From Priestia koreensis (GTDB lineage: Bacteria; Bacillota; Bacilli; Bacillales; Bacillaceae_H): DNA of 64,000 nt. The translations under genes were made by a program, and so were the position numbers. Under the pieces are notes generated by a model, which was not told where the DNA came from, made no database searches, and was given only the letters and a program-made list of their open reading frames with translations. The DNA lies in the NCBI RefSeq assembly GCF_001274935.1, contig NZ_LILC01000004.1, positions 1-64,000 of the forward strand, given 5' to 3'. Positions 1 through 8,935 of this stretch are shown here, piece by piece (within the stretch, counting starts at the first letter, position 1; the number at the start of each line of letters is the position of its first letter).

Positions 1-1
1 T

Positions 2-358
2 TATCCGAATAAAAATGTACTTGAACAGAATGGTGTAAAACACAAGGTTCAACCGTTGACAGAGGAAATCCTTTCTGATGTTCCACTGCATTACTATCTA
101 ACACCAGGACATTGCCCAGGCCACGTCGTCTATCACCATACAGAAGATAACGTCCTATTAACAGGTGATCTTTTTATTACAGGAAGCAGTGATCTTCATC
201 CTCCTATTCGAAAGTTTAGTGTCGATATGAATACAAATATAGATAGTGGACATATTATAGATGAAATAAAGCCACATTTAATTTCATCTTCACATGGACA
301 AGATCTGTTTTATCATCCTGATTTATACAAGCGATATGCGTTTATTTATAGAGACTGA
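2..358 (+). CDS. MBL-fold metallo-hydrolase, C-terminal part (5' end outside window)
   Basis: The reading frame is open to the left edge, so only the last ~118 residues are present. The segment TPGHCPGHVVYHH followed by LLTGDLFIT and ISSSHGQDL matches the second half of a metallo-beta-lactamase fold: the HxxGH-type histidine, the bridging Asp in TGD and the final metal-ligand His in SSHG. Such proteins are usually binuclear zinc or iron hydrolases; the substrate cannot be told from this part. The gene ends at a TGA and is followed by two hairpin terminators. No codon-usage oddity is seen. The family is clear, the specific function is not. Confidence 0.8.
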   Translation, partial: YPNKNVLEQNGVKHKVQPLTEEILSDVPLHYYLTPGHCPGHVVYHHTEDNVLLTGDLFITGSSDLHPPIRKFSVDMNTNIDSGHIIDEIKPHLISSSHGQDLFYHPDLYKRYAFIYRD

Positions 359-454
359 GCCGTTCGGTGGTGAAAAGTTGCCTTTACACAAATACGAATA
401 ATCACAAAAAGAAATAGAATTACTGAATCCTATCAATACATTAAAAAAACAGAT

Positions 455-491
455 CCTTCTTCTTGCGCTTTTTAAGTAGGAAGAAGGTTTT
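455..491 (+). terminator. Terminator after the MBL-fold gene
   Basis: Stem CCTTCTTC/GAAGAAGG (455-462 with 480-487) is followed by TTTTCTATTT. It lies about 100 bases after the stop codon. Confidence 0.7.
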
Positions 492-520
492 CTATTTAAA
501 TATTTTGCTTAAGTGCGTAG

Positions 521-557
521 AAAAAAAGCGTAGCCACCGGTGGTTACGCTTTTTTTA
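521..557. terminator. Strong bidirectional terminator
   Basis: Seven A, an 11-bp stem GCGTAGCCACC/GGTGGTTACGC with a G-T pair, then seven T. It is symmetric, so it can work on both strands. Confidence 0.85.
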
Positions 558-1053
558 TTGCAATAGACAGATGTTTCAAAAATTCTAAACATGATGGCAT
601 CTGTTAGTGTGCCATGCAAGATGTCGTGAATTAGTATAGATCCACACTTTCAAAAGTATGTGTGTGTTTGACAGCCTAAGTATATGCGTCAATGAGACTG
701 ATGCTGTGAGTCATTTCGTTGATGTATTTTATATATGAAGCAAAAAAGCACCCCTTTTTATTTTTCTTTTTGAAAGGTCATGCCTAATTTCTTTTCGCTC
801 TAATCGCATACTGTTTTTATAAAATCTCTCGTTTAATTAAAGCAATGTGAGAAGTATATGTTATTGACAAACACTTTTTTCTTTGGGAGACTTAATATAC
901 GTTGTGTTTATTAATTTACACAGTGTATAGATTTTATTCGTGTAAGATGATGTATCCTGTTAAACGTTCAATCATTAAAGATCGATGAATGCTATAAAAC
1001 TCCACATGATGTTGTTGTCTACTATCTAAAAAAGTGCCGCAAGGAGAAAATCA
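558..1053. other. Intergenic region upstream of the TetR gene
   Basis: No coding potential is convincing in either strand over ~500 bases. A TTGACA box occurs at 864-869 but no well-spaced -10 follows it. The only clear symmetry is the 11-bp palindrome at 917-927. Confidence 0.4.
917..927. promoter_or_regulatory. Candidate TetR-type operator
   Basis: TACAC-A-GTGTA is a perfect odd palindrome about 127 bases before the TetR gene. Autoregulation is inferred from position only; no second copy was found before the MFS gene. Confidence 0.3.
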
Positions 1054-1680
1054 ATGTCTAAAAAATTAGATCCTAGAATAAAAAGAACAAATAAATATTT
1101 ACGAGACGCTTTAGTAGAGCTACTTAAAGAAAAAGACGTGACATCAATCACCATTCAAGAAATTACGGAAAAAGCAGATTTAACTCGGGGAACCTTTTAT
1201 TTGCACTATCAAGATAAGCAAGATTTTCTTGTGCATAGCATGAATGAAGTTTTAGAAGAACTGATTGAAGAAGTAAAACCTAAGCAAGACGAACAATCCA
1301 CTCTCAATGTAGATCCCCAAAAAGGTTCGGTCTCTTTTTTAAAGCTTTTTGAATTCATTCAGAAAAACGCTGATTATTTTAAAGTAATGTTAAGTGATCG
1401 AGGACTGCCTCAATTTAGAAGTTACATGACAGAAATTGTGAAGACCAAAGTATATGGAGAGCTAATGTCTTCTATTGATGAAGTGGAAGATGGACTTGAT
1501 ATTCCAAAAGATATTCTCATTAGCTATATTGCATCAGCTCACATCGGTGTGATTGGCTCTTGGTTGGAAAGTGACATGAAGTTTAGTGCTGCTTTTATGG
1601 CTGATAAATTAACTAGTCTGACACTTTTAGGGCCGATTCGAGTGGCAGGTCTAGAAAATAAAATAAAGCTTCCTTACTGA
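1054..1680 (+). CDS. TetR/AcrR family transcriptional regulator
   Basis: This 208-residue protein has the TetR layout: an N-terminal helix-turn-helix (about residues 10-60, with TRGTFYLHYQDKQDFL as the recognition helix region) and a variable ligand-binding C-terminal domain. AAGGAG lies nine bases before the ATG. The next gene, an MFS exporter on the same strand, starts 131 bases downstream past a terminator, so the likely role is ligand-responsive control of that exporter and of itself, by analogy with many TetR-MFS pairs. The inducer is unknown. A hairpin terminator overlaps its stop codon, which separates its transcript from the exporter's. Confidence 0.85.
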   Translation: MSKKLDPRIKRTNKYLRDALVELLKEKDVTSITIQEITEKADLTRGTFYLHYQDKQDFLVHSMNEVLEELIEEVKPKQDEQSTLNVDPQKGSVSFLKLFEFIQKNADYFKVMLSDRGLPQFRSYMTEIVKTKVYGELMSSIDEVEDGLDIPKDILISYIASAHIGVIGSWLESDMKFSAAFMADKLTSLTLLGPIRVAGLENKIKLPY

Positions 1681-1694
1681 AGCTTTATTTTTTC
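1662..1694 (+). terminator. Terminator overlapping the TetR stop codon
   Basis: AATAAAGCTTC/GAAGCTTTATT is a perfect 11-bp stem with a six-base loop that contains the first base of the TGA stop; six T follow. Confidence 0.85.
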
Positions 1695-1810
1695 GTTTGT
1701 CCAAGTATGGAGTTTTAAAATCTTATTTTAAACGTGGCAGCAAATCCAACAAATAGATAGCGTTGGTTTTGGAATTTTTACAATCATGAACAACAGAAAG
1801 GAATACTAAT

Positions 1811-3514
1811 ATGAAAATAGAAAAACATTGGGGTATTTCTTTACTTGCCGTTTTGGCAATTGGTCCAGGTTTAATGTTAAATACGGCATTAAATTCGATC
1901 AGGGAAATTCTCCAAAGGTCATTTGACAACCAATCTTATACCTCAATAACTCCCGTTTTAATCGGCGTTATGAGCTTTGCATTTTGCATCCCATTCGGCC
2001 CTATTCTACGCCATAAAATTGGCGAACGCAGGACCTATGTTCTTTCCATGTGTTTGTTTGTTATAGGGGCTCTTATAAGTATGATCTCGAATAGCTTTTT
2101 AACAATGGGAATAGGGCGTGTTCTACAAGGAGTAGGGACCGGGTTAACACTCATGATGATGATTCCCATGCTCGTACTTTCATTTCCGATTCATAAGCGA
2201 AATCTAGCGTTGCTTGTTCTTATAGGTGGTTTTTATGGTTCGGGTGTTACGGGGGTTTTTTTAGGTATGTTGGTGAATAGCTATGGTCATTGGAAATGGC
2301 TATTCTATCTTGCGCTAATACTCTCTCTGCTAGGGATTGGTTTCAGCTATAAATTTTTATCGAATGATCATGCGAAGCCACACGAGAAAAATCCTCTGCC
2401 TTTTGATATCGTTGGTTTAACATTCATGTTTATTTTCACAGGATTTATTACGTTTACCTTATTGAATCTCCAAAAGTCTGGATGGAATTCGGCCTATGTA
2501 TGGGTAGGTATAGTGGGAAGCATTCTCTTTTTATACTTACTATTTATCGCTGAACTGCATAGTAAAAACCCTTTAATTTCCTTTGGGTTAATTGTTTCTC
2601 CAAAACCATTCCTAGCTATACTAATTGCTATTGTAGGAAATATTAGCATGATTTTAACTCTGTTGTCACTACAAGGGCTACTTAAAAGTGAATCTTTGTT
2701 TGATAGAGGGCAAATTTCCCTTATCTATATTGGGCTTTTTGCTGGAATCATCATTGCTGCTATCTTAAGTACTTTGCTCTATGATAAAGTTGGGCCCGGA
2801 GTACTAGGTATTATTGGAGCCATTATTATTATGGTCGTTAATATACAATGGATGTATCTAGATGGGGATGCTCCTGCTATCCTTTTTGTGATTAGTTTTA
2901 TAGCTTCAACAGCTGGAGTCGGTTTTACAGTAGCGGCTGGTCTAATGGGTGCAGCTTTAGGAGGACCTTTGCCAAGCCTGATCCCTAGAATGGTTACGGT
3001 TCAATTTTTACGAGTCATCTCATCTGCAATCATTCCCTTGAGTGTTAGTATCATCTTTAGAAAAGTGTATGAAGATCATCTCACACAAGCAAGTATTGAG
3101 GTGAAAGTGGCGAGTAAAGAACATTTTATTCAGTCTTTGCATATAAAATCCGAAATGATGACTTCTCATACTTTTTCTGGTTTCTCATGCTTATGTGGTT
3201 TATTAGTATTGGTTCTTTCGATTTTCATGTTTTTAACAGGCAAAGGACACAAACTAGCTCACAAACCTCATCATAAAGAGCAGCATAAAGAAAAGCAAAG
3301 TGAGGAAAAAATTCAGGTTGAAACGTCTGCTTCTGTCTCTCCTCCTCAATGTGTGAGTAACAAGTCTTTTCCTAATCCAGTAATTGGTGACAGTGAATTT
3401 AGAAAAGCGTTAAAAGCATTTAGTCAAGCTAATTACGCTCCTAAAGAAATGTTGCATATGGGTGACCAAGAGTTTCGAAACGCTCTAAAAAAGATGAAAG
3501 ACATAGGGAAATAA
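1811..3514 (+). CDS. MFS transporter, DHA2/EmrB-like, with His-rich cytoplasmic tail
   Basis: A 567-residue major facilitator protein with about 14 hydrophobic segments. Motif A-like GPILRHKIGERR and motif B-like GRVLQGVGTG are visible near residues 65-115, as in drug/proton antiporters of the DHA2 branch. AAAGGA precedes the ATG by nine bases. After the last membrane segment (about residue 475) there is an unusual soluble tail of ~90 residues: first a His/Lys-rich stretch (KGHKLAHKPHHKEQHKEK), then two similar short helices, SEFRKALKAF and QEFRNALKKM. That tail is longer than usual for the family and could bind metal or a partner; this is inference. Likely function is efflux of a toxic compound sensed by the TetR protein upstream. 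Confidence 0.8.
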   Translation: MKIEKHWGISLLAVLAIGPGLMLNTALNSIREILQRSFDNQSYTSITPVLIGVMSFAFCIPFGPILRHKIGERRTYVLSMCLFVIGALISMISNSFLTMGIGRVLQGVGTGLTLMMMIPMLVLSFPIHKRNLALLVLIGGFYGSGVTGVFLGMLVNSYGHWKWLFYLALILSLLGIGFSYKFLSNDHAKPHEKNPLPFDIVGLTFMFIFTGFITFTLLNLQKSGWNSAYVWVGIVGSILFLYLLFIAELHSKNPLISFGLIVSPKPFLAILIAIVGNISMILTLLSLQGLLKSESLFDRGQISLIYIGLFAGIIIAAILSTLLYDKVGPGVLGIIGAIIIMVVNIQWMYLDGDAPAILFVISFIASTAGVGFTVAAGLMGAALGGPLPSLIPRMVTVQFLRVISSAIIPLSVSIIFRKVYEDHLTQASIEVKVASKEHFIQSLHIKSEMMTSHTFSGFSCLCGLLVLVLSIFMFLTGKGHKLAHKPHHKEQHKEKQSEEKIQVETSASVSPPQCVSNKSFPNPVIGDSEFRKALKAFSQANYAPKEMLHMGDQEFRNALKKMKDIGK

Positions 3515-3522
3515 GTGAGAAT

Positions 3523-3566
3523 AAAAAGAGCCGACTCTCATTTCTAGGAGAGTGGGCCCTTTTTAT
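3523..3566 (+). terminator. Terminator after the MFS gene
   Basis: AAAAAGAGCC.GACTCTC pairs with GAGAGT.GGGCCCTTTTT nine bases after the stop codon. Confidence 0.8.
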
Positions 3567-3786
3567 ATTCTAGATATGACGCACCGTTTAAGTTTTTTGG
3601 ATATTACAAATTATGGTTAATTTCAAAGGTTATAAAATTCTTGTCGTAAAGGATGATATAAGGTGTGCACACTCAGTAATAGCTTGAACGATTGTTTATC
3701 TTTTCAATTGAAGCATCTCTCACATCATAACCAATGTAACTTCTCTGCTCTAGCTATGCTCTTTCTCCACATAACAACAAGCCTTG

Positions 3787-4269
3787 TTAACTTTTCTGTT
3801 TTATCTCATTGTGTGATGTACAACCCTCTTTAACAAATTGGAACGCATACAAAAGGATTGATTTTAAAAAGAAAATAATCATCACTCGAGGATGGCTTAA
3901 CCTTACGTATGAAAACAAACCGAGCCTTTTTAAGAAATTTGAAAACGGAAAGATAAAAAATAGGTCGGTAAAAAAATTAACAACGAGATATTTGAAAAAA
4001 TGGCCGTATGTATATTTTAAAATCCATATACTTCCAATTAAAAATTGTCCCCATAAAAGCGGTGTTTCACCTCTAGCTTTTGGAAATAAGCGATCATAAA
4101 ACCACCACCATCTTCTTTTTTCTGCTATGTAACTTTCCAAACGAATTAAAACACATATAAATAAACTGGCTGCGAAAAAGCGCTTAATTGCTTTTTTACC
4201 TAGAAAAGGAACACTCAGCCAAGGTACAAGCATAATGCACCATAGCCACACTTTTGGATGCTTCGTCAC
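3787..4269 (-). CDS. Hypothetical multi-pass membrane protein
   Basis: 160 residues with about four hydrophobic segments (near 8-22, 30-45, 75-110 and 128-145) and a conserved-looking loop RRWWWFYDRLFPKARGETPLLWGQF. The start is GTG at 4269: AGGAGG sits nine bases before it, whereas no ATG is well placed. The sequence style (short loops rich in W, F and R) recalls small multi-spanning proteins common in Bacillus that have no assigned function. It stands alone. A reading frame on the opposite strand within it is a shadow, since the ribosome site belongs to the minus strand. Confidence 0.7.
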   Translation of the reverse strand: MTKHPKVWLWCIMLVPWLSVPFLGKKAIKRFFAASLFICVLIRLESYIAEKRRWWWFYDRLFPKARGETPLLWGQFLIGSIWILKYTYGHFFKYLVVNFFTDLFFIFPFSNFLKRLGLFSYVRLSHPRVMIIFFLKSILLYAFQFVKEGCTSHNEIKQKS

Positions 4270-4401
4270 TTTAAATGACCTCCTAGCAAGAGATGATTAT
4301 TTTTACTATCTCCCCAACCTCGCAAAAATATCACTCAGGTAACGCTCTTTCATTAGTGAAAAGGTATAAAAAAGCAAGTGGCAAAACAAAATGTAAATTT
4401 T

Positions 4402-4450
4402 AAAAAGCCACATCCCTTTTTAATGCTTAAAAATAGGGATGTGGCTTTTT
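4402..4450 (-). terminator. Long terminator hairpin
   Basis: AAAAAGCCACATCCCT at 4402-4417 pairs perfectly with AGGGATGTGGCTTTTT at 4435-4450. It serves the lipoprotein gene at 4630-5055 and may also block read-through from the other side. Confidence 0.85.
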
Positions 4451-4629
4451 CTTTGGCTACATTTACTATTCGGTATTCCGAGATGTTTCCTCCTTGGCAG
4501 TCCAATGCTTTATAAATCTCTTCTAATGTGGAGAATCTTACCGTTCTTTTTTAAATGAGCAATATACTGCAGTTTCAAATCAGTAAATCCACTTCGTCCT
4601 GCTAGCACTTCTTCTTCTGTGACTAAAAA

Positions 4630-5055
4630 TTATTGGGCGGGATTTAAAGAATAGTCAAATGTTCCGTTCTGATCGTAGGCCTCTACTTTTACTTTTATAC
4701 TTCCCTTTCCGAAATTTCGTGCATTAATTGTAATGGGAATAAGCGCCGTTTGACCCTCTTTAATATCTGTCCATTCAGCGAGGATCTTTTTATCTGGTTC
4801 CGCATTCTGGATAACACCGGATGATTCAAATACAACCCTGCCAGATCCTTCTGCACGTAAGTACTCCACGTGCAAATTAAGCTTCATATGTTTCCGGACA
4901 AGCGTTTCCTCTACTACCTCGAGAGTAGCACGGATTGGCACCAACATTTTTCCTGATTGTTTCGTGACGGCTCTCCACTCATTTTGACTTTTATTGTGCT
5001 CACTGCAACCTATGAGTGTTATAAGACAAATAAAGATCAATATACGCTTGTTCAT
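4630..5055 (-). CDS. Hypothetical lipoprotein
   Basis: 141 residues. The N-terminus is a short type II signal peptide with lipobox LIGC (Cys17), so the mature protein is predicted to be lipid-anchored outside the membrane. The rest is beta-rich without recognisable catalytic motifs. GGGAGG is eight bases from the ATG. It is a single gene with its own terminator at 4402-4450. Function unknown. Confidence 0.75.
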   Translation of the reverse strand: MNKRILIFICLITLIGCSEHNKSQNEWRAVTKQSGKMLVPIRATLEVVEETLVRKHMKLNLHVEYLRAEGSGRVVFESSGVIQNAEPDKKILAEWTDIKEGQTALIPITINARNFGKGSIKVKVEAYDQNGTFDYSLNPAQ

Positions 5056-5189
5056 ATTTAGATCCTCCCACCAATAACGGCAGCATTACAAACAGATTAA
5101 AATCTAAAGAATAAGTTCTTTTAAAGCAAGTGCCTAGATGACATAAGGAATCATACTAACTAAAACGACTAACCCCAAAATATAAATAT

Positions 5190-5866
5190 TTAAGAGATTT
5201 CAATTTGACTAAACCAGCTGCTAGTCTTCGATTTGACTATGACCTTCTCGTTATTCTCCCATTTTAATTCCCCCAGAAACCTCGCATATACCACTTCATT
5301 CCCAACTTCTTCTACCAATAGTTGGTTTACTATTCCCAAGCTTCTTGCATTGTAAATTTCACACCATAATTGAAAGCCCGAAACGCGGTGAATCCCTTTT
5401 AAAATAGCTGTATTCTTGCGATTAGGGCTTTTCTTAGGCGTTTTAGCGACTAAAAATACCTTTTCATAATTTTCCTTTACAATTTCTTCTAACGCTTCTT
5501 CCACATACCGTTCAACAATGCTCGGTGAAAGAGACGAATATTGTTGAAACGTTGGTAAAATATATTTTCTTACAACTCTGCAAAATTCCATATATTTTTC
5601 TTCTACAGACTCCAGTTCTAAAAACACCATATAATCGTCTGGAACTAACACATCGACTACTTGTAAAGACTTGATTTCATTACAGGTTACAGATTTCCTA
5701 GAATCTGCTAAAAAATAAACGTTACACCATTTACATTCTCTAATTGAAATCCTAACTGATCTAATTTCCTACAAAAGATCATTTCAAAAATCCGAAGTCC
5801 ATGTATGCGCATATAATGCTTTTTGGGTCTACCTTTTGCCCAATCAGAAATTTGAATATCTACCAT
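5190..5866 (-). pseudogene. Unknown gene interrupted by a single-base frameshift
   Basis: A frame starting at ATG 5866 reads through 50 codons (MVDIQISDWAKGRPKKHY...) and stops at a TAG just after a run of six T (5710-5715 on the plus strand). The neighbouring frame continues smoothly from that point (FLADSRKSVTC..., then VLVPDDYMVFLELES) to 5190. One extra T would restore a single ~225-residue protein. The downstream piece alone (from 5651) has no ribosome site of its own, which argues that the two halves are one gene. The family is not recognised; size, polarity and company (SUFU-type gene next door) would fit a toxin-immunity protein, but that is a guess. Confidence 0.65.
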
Positions 5867-6207
5867 TTATTAAGCCTCTTTTTCTTTATGTAATTATGTA
5901 ATGAACAAAATTTGTTTCCGCACATACTACGAATCTTTAATATAGAAAAATTCCTGTGAAATGTAAGAATCCCCCTTGTACCTTCACCATCTTGCAAACT
6001 ATAATTACTTCCATCCTAAGACTGCTCATAAGCAAGTTCAGGGTATTCTGCTATTCCGACTGCATAATCAATGGATGAAAGCATGCAGCCCTCCCAAAGT
6101 TTTTTACCGTAACGTTTTTATTCATGGTAAACATCGTGTCCTTTCTTTCCTGCTTTCCTAGCATTTGCTGTAATTCATTTCAAAATATGTATGACTTGGA
6201 TTCTAAT
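5867..6207. other. Intergenic region with a possible gene remnant
   Basis: On the minus strand, 6016 to about 6115 reads KKLWEGCMLSSIDY and then AVGIAEYPELAYEQS before a stop. This has protein-like composition, but no start is linked to it and stops lie upstream. It may be the tail of a deleted gene. The plus-strand frame at 5976-6161 has poor composition and no ribosome site. Confidence 0.3.
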
Positions 6208-6858
6208 TTAGATAGGTTTTAAAGTAGATACGCGATTTAGATCACAGAGCATTAGTGAATCAATTTCTCTCTCCTCCCATAAATCAAAAAGGCTACTAAA
6301 ATCTCCCTTTTCCTGCATGTATTCTTTCTCATTACTATGAATAGGTAACAGCCATAGTAGTTCTTTACGCTGACAATCAAACAGTTCTAAGAGGCTTCGT
6401 GAATCCTGATATTCAATAAAAGCAGGACAAATTAATAGCGTATTCATAGCAAAGGGAGAAATCGCTTCAGAGTTAGATATCGTTTGTCCATAATCAAAAG
6501 AGGCATCATAATGAAATGGATAACTCACTAAGCTTGGAAGAAATTCAAAAATCTCTTCGTTTTGTTGGTGTGAAAGCCAAATTAACTCTGATTTTGTGGC
6601 ATTTAACATACTCTTTTCTGACATTCCTAATGATACGTACGTCCAAACTACCCGTTCAGCTGTAGGAGCGTACTCAAAAATATAAAAAAAGCCACGAGAA
6701 ATCGTGAAATCTTCGTCTTTTAAAATAGAAGTTTCTTCCCCGCCCTTCCAGTTGTATTTCACGATTCGATGAGGAGTTCCAAAATTCTCATCATAACGAT
6801 CTTTTATCTGTGCTAAGTTTTTCTTTCGACCATTATTTTTCCAAAAAATAACGTTCAC
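6208..6858 (-). CDS. Suppressor of fused (SUFU)-domain protein, immunity-like
   Basis: 216 residues. The second half has the pattern of the SUFU family (PF05076): EISPFAMNTLLICPAF-like core, then LLWLLPIHSNEKEYMQEKG and a C-terminal LFDLWEE segment. Bacterial SUFU proteins are known mostly as immunity proteins of polymorphic toxin systems; no toxin gene is seen next to this one, so it may be an orphan. The start is uncertain: GTG at 6858 touches its purine-rich site (AGGAAGGTG), and an ATT nine bases downstream would be better spaced. Cytoplasmic, no membrane segment. Confidence 0.65.
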   Translation of the reverse strand: MNVIFWKNNGRKKNLAQIKDRYDENFGTPHRIVKYNWKGGEETSILKDEDFTISRGFFYIFEYAPTAERVVWTYVSLGMSEKSMLNATKSELIWLSHQQNEEIFEFLPSLVSYPFHYDASFDYGQTISNSEAISPFAMNTLLICPAFIEYQDSRSLLELFDCQRKELLWLLPIHSNEKEYMQEKGDFSSLFDLWEEREIDSLMLCDLNRVSTLKPI

Positions 6859-7099
6859 CTTCCTAATTTTTCATTGTTTCTTCAACAACTAGCAAGAAAA
6901 GGGAATATAGAAACCTTACTTCCTGAGTATATCCTTTCTCTACAAAGAGAGCTTTTATTACATTCGAAGATTTTTAGCTTGTTCTTATAGTTAGGTCACT
7001 TGTTCCTTTCATTGTGTAAAAAGGAGTTCAAACCTTCTAAACAGAATACATAAAAACAGATAAAGTTATCATTAGTTTACTATATGAGGAAAAAAACAA

Positions 7100-7552
7100 A
7101 TGAAAAAAAACAAATTACTTCGAATGGACAATATCAGTATAGTGGTAGAATCTCTTGATAACGCCATTTCTTTTTTCGAGGAGATTGGCTTAAGTCTTGA
7201 AGGAAGGGCGACTATTGAAGGAGAGTGGTCGGGGCGTGTAACGGGATTAGCGTCTCAGCGTGTAGAAATAGCGATGATGGTTACTCCAGATGGTCACAGT
7301 CGTATTGAACTTTCGCGCTTTCTTCAGCCATCTATTCAATCCGATCATCGAAATGCACCGGTAAATGCTTGTGGTTATTTACGGGTCATGTTTACTGTTG
7401 AAGACATTGATGAAATGGTCTCTAGGCTCGAAAAGCATGGTGCCAAGCTCGTTGGTGAAGTAGTGCAATATGAAAACGCCTATCGCCTCTGTTACATTCG
7501 TGGAGTGGAAGGAATTCTTATTGGGTTGGCTGAACAGCTTGTTCACACATAA
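7100..7552 (+). CDS. VOC family protein (glyoxalase/dioxygenase fold)
   Basis: 150 residues forming one vicinal-oxygen-chelate domain: two beta-alpha-beta-beta-beta units, with RMDNISIVVESLDNAISFFEEIGL opening the first and RVMFTVEDIDEMVSRLEKHGAKLVGE the second, ending in GVEGILIGLAEQ where the last metal ligand Glu normally sits. Members include glyoxalases, ring-cleavage enzymes and antibiotic-sequestering proteins; the substrate is not evident. The ribosome site is weak (GAGGAAAAAA). A single gene, with a hairpin downstream that is shared with the converging GNAT gene. Confidence 0.8.
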   Translation: MKKNKLLRMDNISIVVESLDNAISFFEEIGLSLEGRATIEGEWSGRVTGLASQRVEIAMMVTPDGHSRIELSRFLQPSIQSDHRNAPVNACGYLRVMFTVEDIDEMVSRLEKHGAKLVGEVVQYENAYRLCYIRGVEGILIGLAEQLVHT

Positions 7553-7605
7553 GAGAACACATTCATTACACGTCAAATCCAGCGATTGATCGCAAAGTGC
7601 TTAAA

Positions 7606-7640
7606 CAAAAATGCTTGAAGTCCTTCTCCAAGCATTTTGT
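7606..7640. terminator. Hairpin between converging VOC and GNAT genes
   Basis: AAAATGCTTG/CAAGCATTTT with a 12-base loop. The T tract is better on the minus strand (ATTTTTGTTT), so it probably ends the GNAT transcript. Confidence 0.6.
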
Positions 7641-7687
7641 ATGAATATTTGTTTCAGATTCACTGCTAATTACTGAACAACTAAAAC

Positions 7688-8278
7688 TTATTTGTGTTTT
7701 TTATCCCATTCTGATTTACTCAGCATGTAATGGTAGTAACGCTTATTGTCTATCATGCGTTCACCTTGATAAGTAAAACAGCATTTTTGAATGACGCTAT
7801 TGGATGCATTATTATTAATGAGAGCTACTGCATTAAGTGTTTCCATTTTTGTATGAGTAAACAAGTAATGAATGAGTGCTTTAGAGGCTTTTGTTGCGTA
7901 TCCCTTCTTTTGATAGCTGCTTGAAATAGCGTACATGATTTCTCTATTTGGAAAAGGAAGTTCATCTTTTATACCTGTGCAGCACCAGCCGATGAATTCA
8001 CCTGTTTGTTTGATAAATATCCCCAGCTTTAAGATATGGTGATCTTTATCTGATAGATTGGCTGCAACATCAAGAAACGCTTTGTTTCCTGGAATTTCGT
8101 AATTAGTAATCCAATTTATCCGTTGGCTCTTTGTTGTTTTCCAGTCTGGCAAAAATTCAGCTATTTCTGGCTCATTTGATATTTTGCAAATACGGTTCGC
8201 ATCTTGAATTGAAAACTCTTGAAGGTAAATATCTTCACCATCTATTCGAAATAAGTGCGTTGATGTTTGATCACCCAT
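7688..8278 (-). CDS. GNAT family N-acetyltransferase (RimJ/RimL-like)
   Basis: 196 residues with the Acetyltransf_3 layout: a beta strand DIYLQEFSIQDANRICKISNEPEI at the N-terminus and the acetyl-CoA loop around QKKGYATKASKALIHYLF (about residues 122-140), then NAVALINNNASNSVIQKC, the usual N..S..(I/V).(E/K) helix of the fold. The family acetylates amines on proteins, small molecules or antibiotics; the acceptor here is unknown. AGGAGAGG lies seven bases before the ATG. It is the second gene after another GNAT on the same strand (69 bases between them by the chosen ends). Confidence 0.8.
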   Translation of the reverse strand: MGDQTSTHLFRIDGEDIYLQEFSIQDANRICKISNEPEIAEFLPDWKTTKSQRINWITNYEIPGNKAFLDVAANLSDKDHHILKLGIFIKQTGEFIGWCCTGIKDELPFPNREIMYAISSSYQKKGYATKASKALIHYLFTHTKMETLNAVALINNNASNSVIQKCCFTYQGERMIDNKRYYHYMLSKSEWDKKHK

Positions 8279-8347
8279 ATCGTTACCTCTCCTGCTTCAT
8301 TTTAATTGAATTTAGCACTTCACTTTCAACGTTAACACGGGTAAACA

Positions 8348-8794
8348 TTACACCGATAAATTTTGCAAGTTTAAATCCTTTTTCAGATAGTAGTGCTCGA
8401 AATCTCTCCCCACACCTTTTAGACTGCCAAACACTTGAAAGCCATTCTTCTTATAGAAATCGAGCGCTTGAAAACTTAACGTATCCACTTTTATAAAGTC
8501 ACATTTTTTCTCTACGGCCACTTTCTCAACCTCTGATAATAGCTTCGTTCCGTATCCAGATCGTCTACTATCTTCATCAAGAAAAATAGTATAAATCTCT
8601 AACCAATTCCAGCATACGGCGCTCAAAATCCCACCGCGAAGAGCACCGTTTTCATCCTTTACCAATACATTTACTTCTTCATATCGCCCTCCCAATTCCT
8701 TCGGAAAGTGCTGCAAGTTAAACAAGTAAAGCTGATCGTCGATATATTGTTTCTCTTTTTGATTCCATTCCTTACTTATATGAAGTTTCATCAT
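8348..8794 (-). CDS. GNAT family N-acetyltransferase
   Basis: About 148 residues. The Q/RxxGxG/A-type acetyl-CoA loop is DSRRSGYGTKLLSEVEKVA, followed by SFQALDFYKKNGFQVFG, which is typical of single-domain GNATs. The start is taken at the ATG pair at 8794/8791 because AAGGGGGA stands directly before them; a longer frame to 8827 has no ribosome site. Substrate unknown. It is likely co-transcribed with the GNAT gene at 7688-8278. Confidence 0.8.
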   Translation of the reverse strand: MMKLHISKEWNQKEKQYIDDQLYLFNLQHFPKELGGRYEEVNVLVKDENGALRGGILSAVCWNWLEIYTIFLDEDSRRSGYGTKLLSEVEKVAVEKKCDFIKVDTLSFQALDFYKKNGFQVFGSLKGVGRDFEHYYLKKDLNLQNLSV

Positions 8795-8895
8795 AAAATC
8801 CCCCTTTGTTCCACTGCGTTCATTCATAACGATCGATTACTACTAGTTTATTATGTGAACGGGGTATAAGATACCTCGTATTTCATTCATAAACA

Positions 8896-8935
8896 AACGA
8901 AAGCCAACGTGGTCGCGACCACATTGGCTTTCGTT
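8896..8935. terminator. 40-base palindrome acting as terminator
   Basis: AACGAAAGCCAA.GTGGTCGCGACCAC.TTGGCTTTCGTT is an almost perfect inverted repeat overlapping the stop codon of the CD3324-type gene. On the minus strand it runs into TTCGTTTGTTT. Confidence 0.7.

Noticed and set aside
864..869. TTGACA as -35 box of the TetR gene
   Set aside because: No acceptable -10 box at 16-19 bases; the nearest TAATAT is 23 bases away.
3809..4099. 96-codon plus-strand frame
   Set aside because: Lies within the minus-strand membrane protein gene, which has a clear GTG start and AGGAGG.
5976..6161. 61-codon plus-strand frame
   Set aside because: No ribosome site and poor composition; the opposite strand has a more protein-like remnant.
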